Below the pieces are notes generated by a model. That model had not been told where the DNA came from. It worked only from the letters and a program-made list of their open reading frames with translations, and did not search any database. The translations under genes and the position numbers were made by a program. From Valencia hispanica (Eukaryota; Chordata; Actinopteri; Cyprinodontiformes; Valenciidae), in contig OY747713.1 in the NCBI GenBank assembly GCA_963556495.2, positions 29,095,461 to 29,159,460 of the forward strand: a DNA stretch of 64,000 nucleotides. The letters run 5' to 3'. Of the stretch, positions 35,075 to 47,476 are shown in pieces; positions within the stretch are counted from its first letter, which is position 1; each line of letters opens with the position of its first letter.

Positions 35075-38000
35075 ACCCGGCCTCTGGAATTACTCTATTA
35101 GATATCTTTTTTGGATTACTTTCTGAAGGACTGTGGATCACCAAAATGGCGTTTTGCTCAGCTGAAGACTTTGAGAAACTGCTCCAGAGAATGGTAGCAA
35201 TCGAGATGAAGTTACACCGTCTTTAGATTAATTTTGAACTAAACACTGGATATGGAAATGAGACAACTTTACCAATGAGTACACGCAGGGAGGAAGAACC
35301 TGGCAGCCCGGTGTTATCTCAGTTCAACAGTCTTGCACAGAACAACGCTACTCCCACAGCCAAAAGGTGGAACATTTGGAGAACACTGGCCGTCTTTAAA
35401 GCGCACTGAATCTACACCTGCTTTTTCAGCTCCAAGGAAGAAGAAACAAAAGAAAATGCAACCCAAAACAAGAGCTATCACACCCTGGAATGCTGCTGAG
35501 AAAAATATTTGCAGCCCTCAGTTCCCTGAAAGACGACGCATCCCATGGGACCAGTCAAGGTCACCAGGAGAAATCCATCCACATGAAGAGGACACATAAG
35601 AAAGTAAGACCCCCCCCCCACTTAATGGAATCAAAGATTTTTGTAGCCAGAACACTAGCGTTATCAGCTGCCCCAAGAATACAGTGGAAGAAATATCAGA
35701 AAGGACCAGTCCCTGAAGGAAATTATGAAAGGTACAGTAGACTTTGCATGCTCCATAAATGGTTGAAGAGACAATCTGTTTAAAAATCAATCCCATTCAT
35801 TAATAACTTTAAAATATCTGGATGTGCCAAGCACATGTGCAAGGATAACCAATGTTTTTTCAGCAAAGCTGGAGTGAGACTGTTGACCTCAAATATTTTC
35901 TGTTATCTGAATAAACCCTTGATAAAGCACCAGAGTGCTGACCTCGACGCATGGTCCATGGATACTATCAGAGAACAAACACTTCCCCACACACTCCAAG
36001 TGAAGATTACATAAACAGCACAGACAGATGCATGACCCGCAGAGACTGAAAGAGAACAAACACTTTCTACATCACAAGCAGCGAGCAAAGACTTACATCG
36101 CTCACCACAGTGTTCTTCAAGTATTCAGATGTCATCAGACTCATCGACACCTAATGACTCCCCGTTTAGAGCTTTCTCAGATAGACTGAAAGCACAAATT
36201 AGAATTGGGTCACAAATAAAGCTGAAACTTAGACTACATCAAGTCTCTGAGACTAACACTGGATGTACTTTGCCCATGCCCGAACTGGTAATAATGGACA
36301 TCTGATGTGCAAGGGAACCGGACAGTAATCCCACTTCCACCGTCTCCCAGAAGTTGTCCGGCCTCCCAGAGAGAATCATTCAAGTCATTATAAGCAACAG
36401 AAAAAAAACTAAAGCCAAACGCTCTCATATTAAATCATATCCCAAATTGATCACCTGTCAGAAGGTTCAGCTACCCATCATCAAACCACTTAAGTTAGCT
36501 TTATTAAATATTAGGTCTTTATCAGAAGAGTCATTTCTAATCAATGAATTCATCACTGAATATAATATACATGCCATTTTTTTATGAGAAATCTGGCTAG
36601 ACATAAATAATGAAACATATGCATTGATAGAATCTACCCCACCAAATTACAATTTTATAACGAGAGCAGGAAACAAAGACGAGGTGGAGGCGTAGCCACA
36701 ATTTTTCATAACTCAATGAATTTCAAAAAGGTATCCCTGGGCACATTTGACTCTTTTGAATACCTAGCCACTCAGATTAATGAGCCTAACAATGCTTTAT
36801 TTCTAATGTTATATAAATCCCCCAAACTGTAACTTCTTTAATGATTTCGGCTACCTTCTTTCTGTAATATGTATCGATTTTGACCAATTAATCATTGTGG
36901 GGGACTTCAACATCCATACTGAAAACACCCAAGATAAACTAGCAAAAACATTGAGTGACACTCTTCATAACTTCGGCCTGACCCAGCATGTCAAAAAACC
37001 AACACACAATCGAGGACACATTCTGGACTTAATAATTAGCAAAGGTTTAAATATATCCAACATCTTGGTAATTGATATTGCATTATCTGACCATTTCTGC
37101 ATTTTCTTTGAAAGTACCATCTCTGCTAAAATATCTAGCCACAGTGAGACAACTGTAAAAAAGCGTTTTCTCTGGGACAGTTCAGTTGAAACCTTTAAAC
37201 GTATTTACCCTTCCACCACATCCCCCTCATCTCCCAACTCCAACTCTGTAAATAAGCCAGTAAATAATTTGATCTGTTTCAAATAGTGAACTCATCCCTC
37301 CTGTCAGGTGTCTTCCCCCAGGCATTAAAACAGCAGTTTTTAAACTACTGCTTAAGAAGTGTAATCTGGACAACATGTTAATGCAGAACTAGAGGCCAAT
37401 CTCTAATCTTCCATTCATAAGTAAGATTATTTAAAAAAGCTGTGTTTCAGCAGTTAAATAGCTTCCTAACAATGACCAACTGCATTTTCTGTCTGGTTTC
37501 CGTGCTCACCACAGCACTGAGACTGCCCTTGTCAAAGTTTTCAATGACCTCCACATAAATACAGACTGTGGTAGAACCACGGTGCTGGTACTTTGGGACC
37601 TCAGTGCAGCATTTGACACCGTTGATCATGATATATTATTGGAACGACTGGAGAGCTGGGTCCAACTCTCTGGTACAGTACTTGGTTGGTTTGACCTTAA
37701 GAAGTTGGTCTTACCTAAAGAACAGGACTTCTTTGTTTCAATAAGAAACTTTTCATCAGAACGAACAGAAATCACATGTGGGGTGCATCAGGGCTCCATC
37801 TTGCGGCACCTCTTATTTAATATCTACATCCTCCCACTAGCCCGGATTATAACAACCAATAAGATTAACAACCATAACTATGCAGATGATACTCAGCTCT
37901 ACATTACAATGTCAACAGGTGACTTTGAACCCATCCAAACCCTAAGTAAATGCATCGAGCAAATCAATGGATGGATGTGCCATAACTTTCTCCAGCTGAA

Positions 38001-38800
38001 CAGAAACAAAACAGAAGTAATTACTTTTGGACCTAAAGAGGAACGATCAAGAATCAGCACACAGTTTCAGTTAATACTGCTAGAAAATACTGATCAGGCC
38101 CGAAATTTCGCTGTAGTAATGGAGTCAGACTTGAACCTCCAGGGTCACATAAAGGCAATAACAAGGTCAGCTTTCTACCACCTGAAGAACATTTCTAGGA
38201 TTAAAGGAATGATGTTGCAACAGAACCTCAAAAACTCGTCCATCAATTTATCTTTAGTCAATTAGACAGCTGCAGCTCATCCAGAACGCTGCTGCCAATT
38301 CCTCTCTAGAACCAGGAAAGCACATCACCCCAGTTCTAAAGTCCTTACACTGGCTCCCTGTAGCTCAGAGAATAGATTTCAAAATACTTTTACTAGTTTA
38401 TAAATCATGGAAGGGTCAAGCACCAAAGTATGTTGAAGATCTACTGTTACTATACCAACCCCCCCAGACCACTCAGGTCCTCTAATCCCATTCTACTCAA
38501 CATCCCTAGAATCAGAACCAAATATGGAGAAACAGCTTTCAGTTTCAATGTTCCTCTAATCCGGAACAAACTTCCAACTGCAAAGCTGCTGAGTTCTTTT
38601 AAATCACTACTAAAAACTCATCTGTTTAGGGCTGTTTTCATGCATCATATGTTTTGTGTATGCTTCTTGCTTTTTTGCTGTTTTTACTTTATATGCAATG
38701 TCCGTGTTTTATTGCTATTTTTATTTGATCCCCTAATCATGTAAAGCACCTTGAATTACCTTGTTGTTGAACGTGTGCTATACAAATAAAATTGCCTTGA
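35075..38800 (+). mobile_element. L2-like LINE, copy B, nearly full span with internal deletion
   Basis: The longest LINE here: a 5' region, an ORF1-like beginning at 35146 (MAFCSAEDFEKLLQRMV, stop after 26 codons), endonuclease, reverse transcriptase, C-terminal domain and a 3' end with gtaaagcaccttgaatt, gctatacaaataaaattgcc and a ttgccttgacttgcc tail. It belongs to a different subfamily from copy A (CCTTG tail rather than TGAATT). It lies in the same orientation as gabbr2. Confidence 0.85.
36490..38745 (+). pseudogene. L2-like ORF2 remnant, copy B
   Basis: Endonuclease: LALLNIRSLSEESFL at 36497, a stop within the E-containing motif (FL-stop-EIWLD), VGDFNIH near 36895, LDLIISKGLNIS and LSDHFC near 37085. 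A deletion at about 37275 joins VNNL directly to a point just before VNSSLLSGVFPQA; against copy D about 590 bp (linker and start of the reverse transcriptase) is missing. RT: LWDLSAAFDTVDHDILLERL, GVHQGSILRHLLFNIY (normally PQGS), an intact NYADDTQLYIT near 37879, NGWMCHNFLQLNRNKTEV. The C-terminal domain is frameshifted (38270-38745). Not functional. Confidence 0.87.
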
Positions 38801-38919
38801 CTTGCCTTTCCTAGTTTCTTGGTTGAATTTATAAAAATAAAGATAACACAGTCTGATAGAGATAAAATAATATTTTGTCATCAACACTGATTTCCAAACA
38901 GTTTTTATGACATGCCTGG

Positions 38920-39272
38920 TGTGATGGAAATGTTTCTAGGAAATGTGAATTAATTAGTTAATTACTTGTTAGTAAATGCATCTATATAGTATAATATGTC
39001 ACGTATAGGATACCCTCAGAGTGTTAAAACAGAAGTCAGTGTTCCCTAGTTCCCTTTATAAGTATTTGGCTAACCTCGAAGGACTTAGCATGAACCATTA
39101 ACATGGTTTTCACGGGGAGAGAGGGGTTTCAGTCATGAGAGGGTGCGGAAGAGTCTAAGCGTTACCCCTGTACAAGATTGGTTTAGCTGTTTAATAAAAA
39201 AACAAGAAAACGTCGATCAGGACTTCAGCATCCTCCTTGTTTAAAGGAAGAAGATATTTTCCTTCCATAACA
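38920..39272 (+). mobile_element. solo LTR
   Basis: Starts TGTGATGGAA and ends TTCCATAACA, inverted terminal repeats with one mismatch and canonical TG...CA ends. It is flanked by a perfect 4-bp duplication CTGG (38916-38919, 39273-39276). A TATA-like tttataag at 39054 is followed about 140 bp later by AATAAA at 39193, which fits U3-R-U5. No internal retroelement is present, so this is the product of LTR-LTR recombination. Gypsy-like or endogenous-retrovirus-like cannot be decided. Confidence 0.78.
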
Positions 39273-39276
39273 CTGG

Positions 39277-41064
39277 CAGACACTTTTTTCTAACAAGGTA
39301 TTTTTTAAATTATTCTAAAAATGGTACTGGAGTCACTGGGTAAGCTCGATTTTAATTGACAATTTTCTATTATTTATCTATATTGTGAGAAAAATATAAG
39401 ATATGCTAGGATATGCTGTTTATGCTGACTATTTTTTTCCACTGTTGAAGAAGAACATCTAAATAATGCTCAATGACTGACTCCAATAATCATGTATTGA
39501 CAGAGAACAGAGACATTGAACAGAGTTGCACCAATGAGTGTAAATTTTGTAGTGAAATTGGCTGTTTGATAATGGGTTTGTTAAAATTTTAAAGCAGCAT
39601 TTTATTGTCAGCTGCGGACTGTATCCACTGTCAGGTTTATTGGCAAAAATACTGTCAATACTTCATAATGTCTCTTTTGTTATAGCTGTAAGCAATATCC
39701 CCCCCAAAAATTATAAAGTCCATATTACCCCTTCCTGCTCCTGGTAGCTCTGCTCATAACTTTTGTTGGTGGAAGGTCTTTATTTGGACTGAAATAATGG
39801 AAACCAGTTTTTTTTTTTTTTTTTTTTTGGGCCGACAAAACTACTGTGAGAACAAACTGGAGAATAAGGTGTATAGAGCTGGTTTTGAACAACAGTGTAT
39901 TTAAAAACACTTACCTTCAAAGGTATTTCTCTGAAATTGTTCATGCATAATTACTGGAGTGTAAATTTGTAAACTGTAAGAATTGTTTAAAGAAAAAATT
40001 GTGAATGACATTCAGAAAGCCTGAATAAATATCGTATGAAACCACTTTTATAGATTACAAATAAGCTTGGATCATTGTTAAATTTCACTGAAATCAAGGC
40101 TCAAGACTTTGCACAGCACTGTTCCTCTTTTTCATTCTGTGTACCCCTGTTGCTCCTCTCCTAAGGTACTGCTCCCAAGGTTAATGTTGTGTAATGCTTG
40201 TTAAGGATTCAGTTGGTGACTTGCACGTCCGACACAAACCCCTACAGTCTGGTGTCCCCTGGGAATGTAACCTGTAAGCTAAAGTCATGACGTTACTTCT
40301 ATTTTTAGCCCACACTGAAACACACATTTTGTACACATATCATTTTTATAAATAGACACTAATGTTCCATCAATGGGGCATTTGTGGTTTGTTGCAGCTA
40401 GAGATGAGTATGAGTAAGGGTAGAAATCTGAAACTATTAAAATGCCTATTCACTCAACACACAACCTCTAAAACACGCACACGAGCACACACACAGCAAT
40501 CAACATTAATGAAATTACCAGGCAAACAGGGCTCGCCCAGGAACATAGCACCAATCATCAGTCAGTCAGTCAAATGACAGACCTGACTGAGAGCAGGATT
40601 AGGACTATATCCTCTGCCTGACTCCCTCTGTGCTCAAGTGTTTAATTACACTATGATCGCTGATAAATGTAGCAGAAATTACTGTGTCAGCACCCACTCT
40701 ATTGCGATTCCTGTCTGTCTTTTCTCTGCTTTTCATAGACATCTTTCTCAAAAGTTGACTGAATTGTCATTGCTTATAAATAACCATGCATTGCTCTGTT
40801 AACTTCTCTCTACAATTAGTCATTTATGACATTGGTAAAATAAGGGTACAGTCATGAGAGCAGGCAATTTGAGCAACTATGTGTCATACTAGTTTATATA
40901 TGGCCCGGGCAGTCTGTTGGATGAACACGGCCATTTACATGGGAATTTAGAGTACAATGGAGTAAGGACACATCACACTGGCATATTTAAAAAAATTAGA
41001 TCAGAACATTTATAGTATTGTCAACAAATTATAAGACTAATGATTTAATCTATAAAAACCTATA
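39277..41064. other. intronic sequence, no gene seen
   Basis: Contains a T run at 39811-39828. No domain, RNA gene or clear transposon ends. Confidence 0.5.
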
Positions 41065-42179
41065 CACAGTAATTTTCGGACACGTGAATATAAGGTGCAC
41101 CAGCTAAATTTTAAAATAAAATAAAATGTGTACATACATAAAGCGCACCTGAATATAAACCGCAGGTTTTCATGTTTTAACATGAAATATTTACTTAGAA
41201 AGACAGCAAACTGAAGATTTTCTTTTATTACCTCCGCCAGGATGTAATGTTTTCGTGTCTGTCTGTCTGTTAGCAACATAACTCAAAAAGTTTTGGAGGG
41301 ATTTCGATGAAATTTTCTGGAAATGTCCGCAATGCGTCCAGGAACAACTGATTAAATTGTGGGGTGGGTCCGACATGAAGCGAGTATCCACCCACAGACC
41401 AGCGGTGCTAACATCCACTCCTCTCCCATGTCAGAGAGCTCATAAGCGACTCCCCTCACACAGCAGCCCCGAATCTCCGGTCTCTGCTGGAAGAGCACAG
41501 CCATGTGTCTCATTAAGAGACATTTTATTGGAAAAGTACCGAAAGTTAGAATTAGATCACAACATGGGGATGGGGGGATGAGAGGCGGAGGTCTGAAATC
41601 TCTGAGTGCTTTCCTAGTTTTAATTTAAGACGTGCTTTTTTTCAAACTCTGCCTGAAAATCAGCAGTACGGCACCAACACAACACAACAGTAATATGCCT
41701 GGTTAGAAAATAAAACATACTTTAGCCTACCACAAAAGTCATTGGTCGCTATCTTCATCTTCCTCATTAAAGCCACTGAAGTTGTCTTTATGTCCTCTGA
41801 AAGCTTTTGTCGTCTTTTTATACTGACTCAGTTCTTCCCCCTGCCTCCTCCAACATCTCACCATTGATGCATTGATGTCAAGCTTACATGCAGTAGCTCT
41901 ATTTCCTTCTTTGACGACCAGCTTGATGCCTTTAACTTAAAAGCTGGATTTCTTTGTGTGTTCTCCATGATGAGGGTATGTGCATGAAAACTACCGTTAG
42001 TGTCTTAATCGGGGCACAATCTTTCCTCACATGTCTGTCTCACTTTTGCGGTTTTTGCTATAGTTCCCCCTGGAGGCCATTAGCCAGCAAAAAAATCTAT
42101 AAATTAGCCACACTGTTGTATAGGACGCAAGGACCAAAGCGTGTGAAAAAAGTAGCGGCCTATAGTCCGAAAATTACGG
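41065..42179. mobile_element. TA-flanked non-autonomous DNA transposon
   Basis: Left end cacagtaattttcggac and right end gtccgaaaattacgg are inverted complements, each beside TA (41063-41064, 42180-42181), suggesting a Tc1/mariner-type target. Subterminal sequences also pair (ataaggtgcacc and aaagcgtgtgaaaaaagtagcgg, the pattern of a common vertebrate repeat). No transposase frame. A foreign block lies at about 41226-41410. Confidence 0.7.
41226..41410. repeat. widely dispersed animal repeat (ctccgccaggat / actcaaaaagtt type)
   Basis: Contains acctccgccaggatgtaatg, gtctgtctgtctgttagcaa, cataactcaaaaagttttgg and ggatttcgatgaaattttc. I recognise this block as a repeat seen in many unrelated animal genomes. 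Boundaries are approximate. Confidence 0.6.
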
Positions 42180-42181
42180 TA

Positions 42182-43376
42182 CATGTAATAAGCTGGTTAA
42201 AAGTTGCCAGATATTTACATGCACTATCCAGGAAAGAATTATAGTCCTAATTTTCCACCCAAGCTACACAGTTTGACCTTAAAAGTGTTACTTAAATGTG
42301 TTTTAGGTTGGTTTACAACTTTGCAATAAATATTACTGCTGGGGTTATGTTCAGTAAACGTGTTTGTGAAAATTTGCAGATATGCAAATAAATATGACCA
42401 GTTTCTCTGCTCATTTTGACAAGAATTTGCAGGAGTTGGCTTGTGCACTTTGATATTTGCTTTTCTACATGCAGGCATGGTCAGAAGGAAAGTAGGATTA
42501 TTTATATTCTGCATTTGATGCCGAGGAGTCCCAGGCTTTCCCAGACAATGGTGGACCTTTACTATTACACAGGAAAGCTGCCCTTCAACCAGCTTTTAAC
42601 CCCATCTGTCCTCTCTGACTCTCAGTTTATGTAAAACACGGCATCCAGGAAAACACAGATGTGGTGGTTGTTTTCTGTTTTAGTAGTGGAAACACACAAA
42701 AAAAATTGTAAGAATTTATTTCCCGATATTAACATGCCTTGGTGTTTGTTTCCTTTTCTTTTGCTCTTCTGCATGTCTGAGTGTGGTTTTCGAATATACT
42801 GACCATCTGTGTGTTGCTCCAGTGCACCTTAATAAACACTTGGCTGAAACTGCTGCCATTCCTCTCTTTTCCAAGCATGTTTACCTTTTAGCTGAACTTC
42901 AGCCAGGCGCATCAGATCAACACTTATAATAACATAACAGGACATTTTAGCTTGTCTGTTTCACTGAACAAACTGTTTCTCAAGAGCAAAACCAGGTTAT
43001 ATTGATCCACTCTGGCCTTCCTGTTGTTTCAGCTCAGTGCGCTCTACAGTGGAGGTAATATCTGTACAAGAGTGAGTGATGTTCAGGGTGATTTAGACAT
43101 CCCTCCAGGGCACCAGAACAGGATTCGATTTTGATATAGTCATCAAGAGCCACAAGGGAAATAAAGCAGAGGTTCTTTAACTTCTTAACATTAATGCAGC
43201 AATAAACCTAATTGGCTTTACAAATTTGAAACATTTACTAAAAATGATAGTAATTGTAAAATCTTTATAAAATCATATCAGAAAATGTTCTTTTATTATT
43301 TTAAAGATAAGTTATTATTTCTCATTTTTTTAAATATGTCTATTTTTGTCATGTTTTAAAACGGGTTTTTAAGGAG
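42182..43376. other. intronic sequence, no gene seen
   Basis: No gene or repeat recognised. Confidence 0.5.
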
Positions 43377-43930
43377 GACCCAAATGCAGCAGAGTAAAGC
43401 ACAAAAAATGATTTAATAGAATAAAATAATACAAGGAACGGGAACTTACAGAACTCAGGAGGGTACAAGCAGCAACAGAGAAAAATAGAAACCAGAACAG
43501 ACAACAATGAGGAGAGGTAACGGCAGGGGAAGAGCGACGACGAACCAGCCAGTTGTGACTGAGTGAGAACCGAATATATACTGAGGAGGAGTGTGAGGAT
43601 GTGAACAGAGGAGCAGGAGACCAATTAGGAGAAGCGGTTGCAGCTGAGAGGGAGTGAGCAGGTGAAAATCATCAGCAGCTGGGATAGAAGGCAGAATGGC
43701 TAGGGAAGCAGGAAGGACCAAAGAGACCAGAAACAGCTGAGAACAGGGAAGGACAAACACGGGAAGACCAGGAGTGACGCAGAGGAGGAATACAAAACAT
43801 AAGGACAAGACAGAGATTAGTACTAAGGATGAATACAGACAACGGCAACAGATAACTCTTAAGATAATCTAGGAGCATGGAGGAAATGAAATAACTAAAA
43901 CTCAAAACCCCAAACACCTGAGGAACCTAA
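43377..43930. repeat. dispersed repeat, copy 2
   Basis: Begins gacccaaatgcagcag and is homologous in the same order to 8086-8580. A TATA-like gaatatatactgaggagg lies at about 43570-43587. The minus-strand open frames here are purine/pyrimidine-biased artefacts. Confidence 0.65.
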
Positions 43931-43959
43931 CAATTTTGTCATATCTTTCTTCTTATTTT

Positions 43960-44830
43960 TAGACCTCCTTGAATTTCACTTTCATTTAGTCAAAAACTGT
44001 CTTGACTTTTGTTGGGATTTTATATAACAGACCAACAAAAAGCAGTGAACAATTGTAAAGTGGAATAATATGACACAAAATTATTTGTAAATAAAAGAAA
44101 AATAATAATATACACTGTTGCCTTGCAACAAGAAGGTCCTGGGTTCAAATCCAAGCCTGGGGTCTTTCTGCTTGGAGTTTGCATGTTCTCCCTGTGCATG
44201 CATGGGTTCCCTCTGGGTACTCTGGCTTCTTCCCACAGTCCAAAAACAGGACTGTTCAGTTAATTGGTCTTTCTAAATTGCCCTTAGGTATGAGTGTTTG
44301 TTTGTCCTGTGTAGCTCTGTGTTGCAATGGACTGGCAACCTGTCCAGGGTGTACCTCTCGCCCAGTGATTGCTGGAGATCACCCTGTATAGTATAGACAG
44401 TATAGATAATGGATGGATGGAAAACGTTAAAAGAGCAGTGTCCTTTAATGTTTAGAGCTAAACTCTGATACTGCCTTTGGAAGTAGCACTTGGTGGAAGT
44501 GAAAGAAACAACTTAGTATCATACAACTATTTTGTGAAGAATCAGAGATTTCTTTGGGAACGTTAGTGAACAAACACATCTCAAAAACCAAGAAACATAC
44601 CAAATAGGCCAAGAATAAAGTTGTGGAGAAGTTTAAAGCAGGTTAGAAAATAATATCCCAATCCCTAAAAATCACTTTGAGCTCTTAAGTCCATGATTCG
44701 AAAAGAGAAAAGATACGGCTGCAAAACTATCAAGATGTGAATGTTGACCTAAACTAAGTCAAAAACCATTGGTCTTCTTATAAAGTTGTTTTTTTTTTCA
44801 AGTGTTGTTGGAGTTTTCACCTCACCAGAT
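43960..44830 (+). mobile_element. Tc1-like relic with nested SINE
   Basis: The left part (ttgttgggattttatataac, caattgtaaagtggaa, ttatttgtaaataaaag) looks like a Tc1 terminal region. After the SINE come gagatttctttgggaacgttagtgaac, caagaaacataccaaatagg and aaagttgtggagaagtttaa, then aaatatcccaatccctaaaaat (aataatatcccaa here) and catgattcgaaaag. These are the start of a fish Tc1 transposase gene, heavily decayed, plus strand. The 3' remainder is absent. Confidence 0.65.
44111..44420 (+). mobile_element. tRNA-derived SINE
   Basis: The 5' part has a recognisable promoter B box (gggttcaaatcc at about 44140-44152) after actgttgccttgcaacaag. It is followed by the body (gagtttgcatgttctccctg, gtccaaaaacaggactg, ttaattggtctttctaaattg), then the ggactggcaacctgtccag region and a (TGGA)n tail. 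The A box region is truncated. This copy explains the shorter pieces at 8791 and 18856. It lies inside the Tc1-like relic. Confidence 0.85.
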
Positions 44831-45081
44831 CTGTGTCCCTCCTCATGCACCATGGAGGAGTTGAAGTTGTTGCAGAAATGTTTTAATCTCTATGTCGAAT
44901 TAAGCAAACATGTCAGATAAAGAGGGAATTAATCAGAGAAGCGGTGGCCCATAGTAGACTTGATGGGAAGATGGAGGGAGGAAAATTTAGGAAATCCTGT
45001 TGAGAATTCAACAGAAATCTACATTCAGAGCTTCAAAGTCATGAGTCAGATCAAACTTTATTTGTGTTATAATGACCTTGT

Positions 45082-45156
<75 letters not shown>

Positions 45157-46930
45157 TTTTTACACCTCATGTTGTGCAGGTAGTTTGTATCTCTTCTTTT
45201 CATGTTCATCAGATGAGCCAATATGTATTCAAAGGAATTTAGGATACATGAATATGTGAGTAAAGTACGAAACACGGACAAATATAGAGCAATCGTGCAG
45301 GACCTTCATCCATTAGCTGTGCTGTGCTGACATTGCCAACTGTGCTTGGCACGCACATTTGAGAACAAACACCCTCTGATGTTTCAGCCTGTCCCGTGTG
45401 CCAAGCTCCTGGGTGGGAGCAGACTGATGATAGCTGCAGGGCATGGCCTGAGCAAATCAGAGAAATTTGATTCAAGACACAGTGAACGAAATCAGTGAGG
45501 CTGCTGCACAAAACAACAGAGGTCTTCAAATAGCATTCACATTACTGTGAAGTAACTGAGAGAACAAGTAGAGGATAAAAACATCTTTCAAGTAACAAAA
45601 CAATGAAAATTGTCTGAAAACCTTGCACTTCATTAAATGATGGATGCATCATCCTTCAGCTGATCATCTCCTGCATGCCAGAGTTTCATCTAATCGCTCT
45701 TTAGGGCCTGAAAACAAATGTTCTCACTGGTAATAAAATTTAAAAACATGAAGGATGTCTGAATATTCTTGCACTACTTTATTTCTGTCATTGGTGGAGT
45801 AATGACCATGATAGCCTGTTAGCATGCAACTACATCATTGTTATCAGTTACCATCTCAAAATATTTTGCTGTGCACAAAAGAACCAAACAAGCAGTAAAA
45901 ATCATGGAGCAGTAGCTGTTTGTGAAGAACTATAATCACTGTTAGGTTCTACCACCTCTGGCCTACTATCCCAGTGGGACACCTGTTTTATTCTCTTCCT
46001 TATTTTATTACATTACTCTCCATTCAACTGAATCAATACATCAGTGGCAACAGCTGCAATAATCAGCCAGGAGATGCAACAAAGATAATTTAATGTTCAC
46101 ATTTATTCTTTCATGTCTTAGTCTTCATAACACCAAATACGCCTTCTTCTAGAAATTACGCAGCTCATAATGTGAAAAGTAAAACTCCTCAGTGATCTAG
46201 ACAGATCAAACTAGAAGAATGGTAAATTTTATGCCAACTGGTAGTGACAAAATGAAGGCAGCATTTTGGTGTATCATGGTGGATTTCTACCATTTTATAA
46301 TATTTTGCAGTACATATCAACACATCAAGAATACATTATGTGGAATACAATAATTTCATACACCTATAAAGTTTAGAAATTCAGGGATATTAAAGTATTT
46401 GAATTGTATTTCGTGTGTACATTTTCATCAAAATGAGGCCCGTTTTTCGGTTCTTTGCACATTAAGGTTAGATACTATCTGGGCGTGTTGCTTATGTTTA
46501 TCTTCTGCATTTCTTCCACTGGAACATTATCTTTCTGGACCAAGAAGTGAGGTACCATTAAAACCAGCAGTTTTTAATATGACCTTTTTGGGATGGCACC
46601 AGGAACACTCCAAACACACAAAATCATAAAACACCCATCAACACTACAAGTTGAGACCTTGAAAAAATTAACAGTACAATAAAAAAATAACTTATTGCTT
46701 TTCACAAATAATTTTTTGACTTGCAAGTTGCAAAAACCAAACATTATGCTGTACTTTTCTCCCACTGTTCTTCTTGTGTTGATTAAATAAACATATCAAA
46801 TCCTGTTTAAAATGTTGTCTTGTACTCACTGTGCGTGATTACAGGCCTAGCTTCTTTTGAATCTGCTGATAGAACTATTGAGGTGTTAGTGTTGAGATTG
46901 CTTATTTCTAATCATCTGAATTTCATTTGG
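44831..46930. other. intronic sequence with a (TA)n microsatellite
   Basis: (TA)n of about 65 bp at 45084-45149. No gene seen. Confidence 0.6.
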
Positions 46931-47476
46931 ATACAGCAGTTTGCAAAAGTATTTAAACCTCTTATAATGTTAGAACCACAAATATAAGTGTATTTTATTG
47001 GGAAGGAATACTGTGTGTGGTGAAATTCTAACACTGCACACCAGCCCCTTAGTGTAACACAGTCACCTCAGTTCCTAGAACTGCCAACTGCCTGCAGCCA
47101 AATCTTAAAATTTGAAGTGCGTTCCTGAACTGTAACTGGTGTGCACAAAAAGGTCTGCAAAATCTGCCCCACACTTTTCACTGTAATTCTCTACCAGCCA
47201 GTTTGCAAGAAATATTAAGAATGATTGAGTGAAAAAATGTGTGAACACAGCAGGTAAAATCTGTAGAGCATTTCCTGGAAGGAGCTCCGCATACTTATGA
47301 GAGTTGTTGTTCCACAATTTATTTTTATTTCTGCAAACCTAGATGTTATTTGATATATCTAAGCATATATTGAAATGACATCTACACAAAAATGGTCCCA
47401 GGGAGCATTAGCTACTGATTCTGTTATCAAAGCAACATTTTCCTCTGAGTTACTTTTTTGACTGTTTATCCAGATA
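46931..47476. other. intronic sequence with a possible Tc1 terminal fragment
   Basis: cagcagtttgcaaaagtatttaaacc at 46935-46962 resembles the outer end of some fish Tc1 elements; nothing else of it is seen. Confidence 0.35.

Noticed and set aside
43349..43917. Leucine/serine-rich minus-strand open frames as membrane proteins
   Set aside because: They are products of purine-rich dispersed repeat sequence on the plus strand, which has a homologous non-coding copy at 8086-8580.
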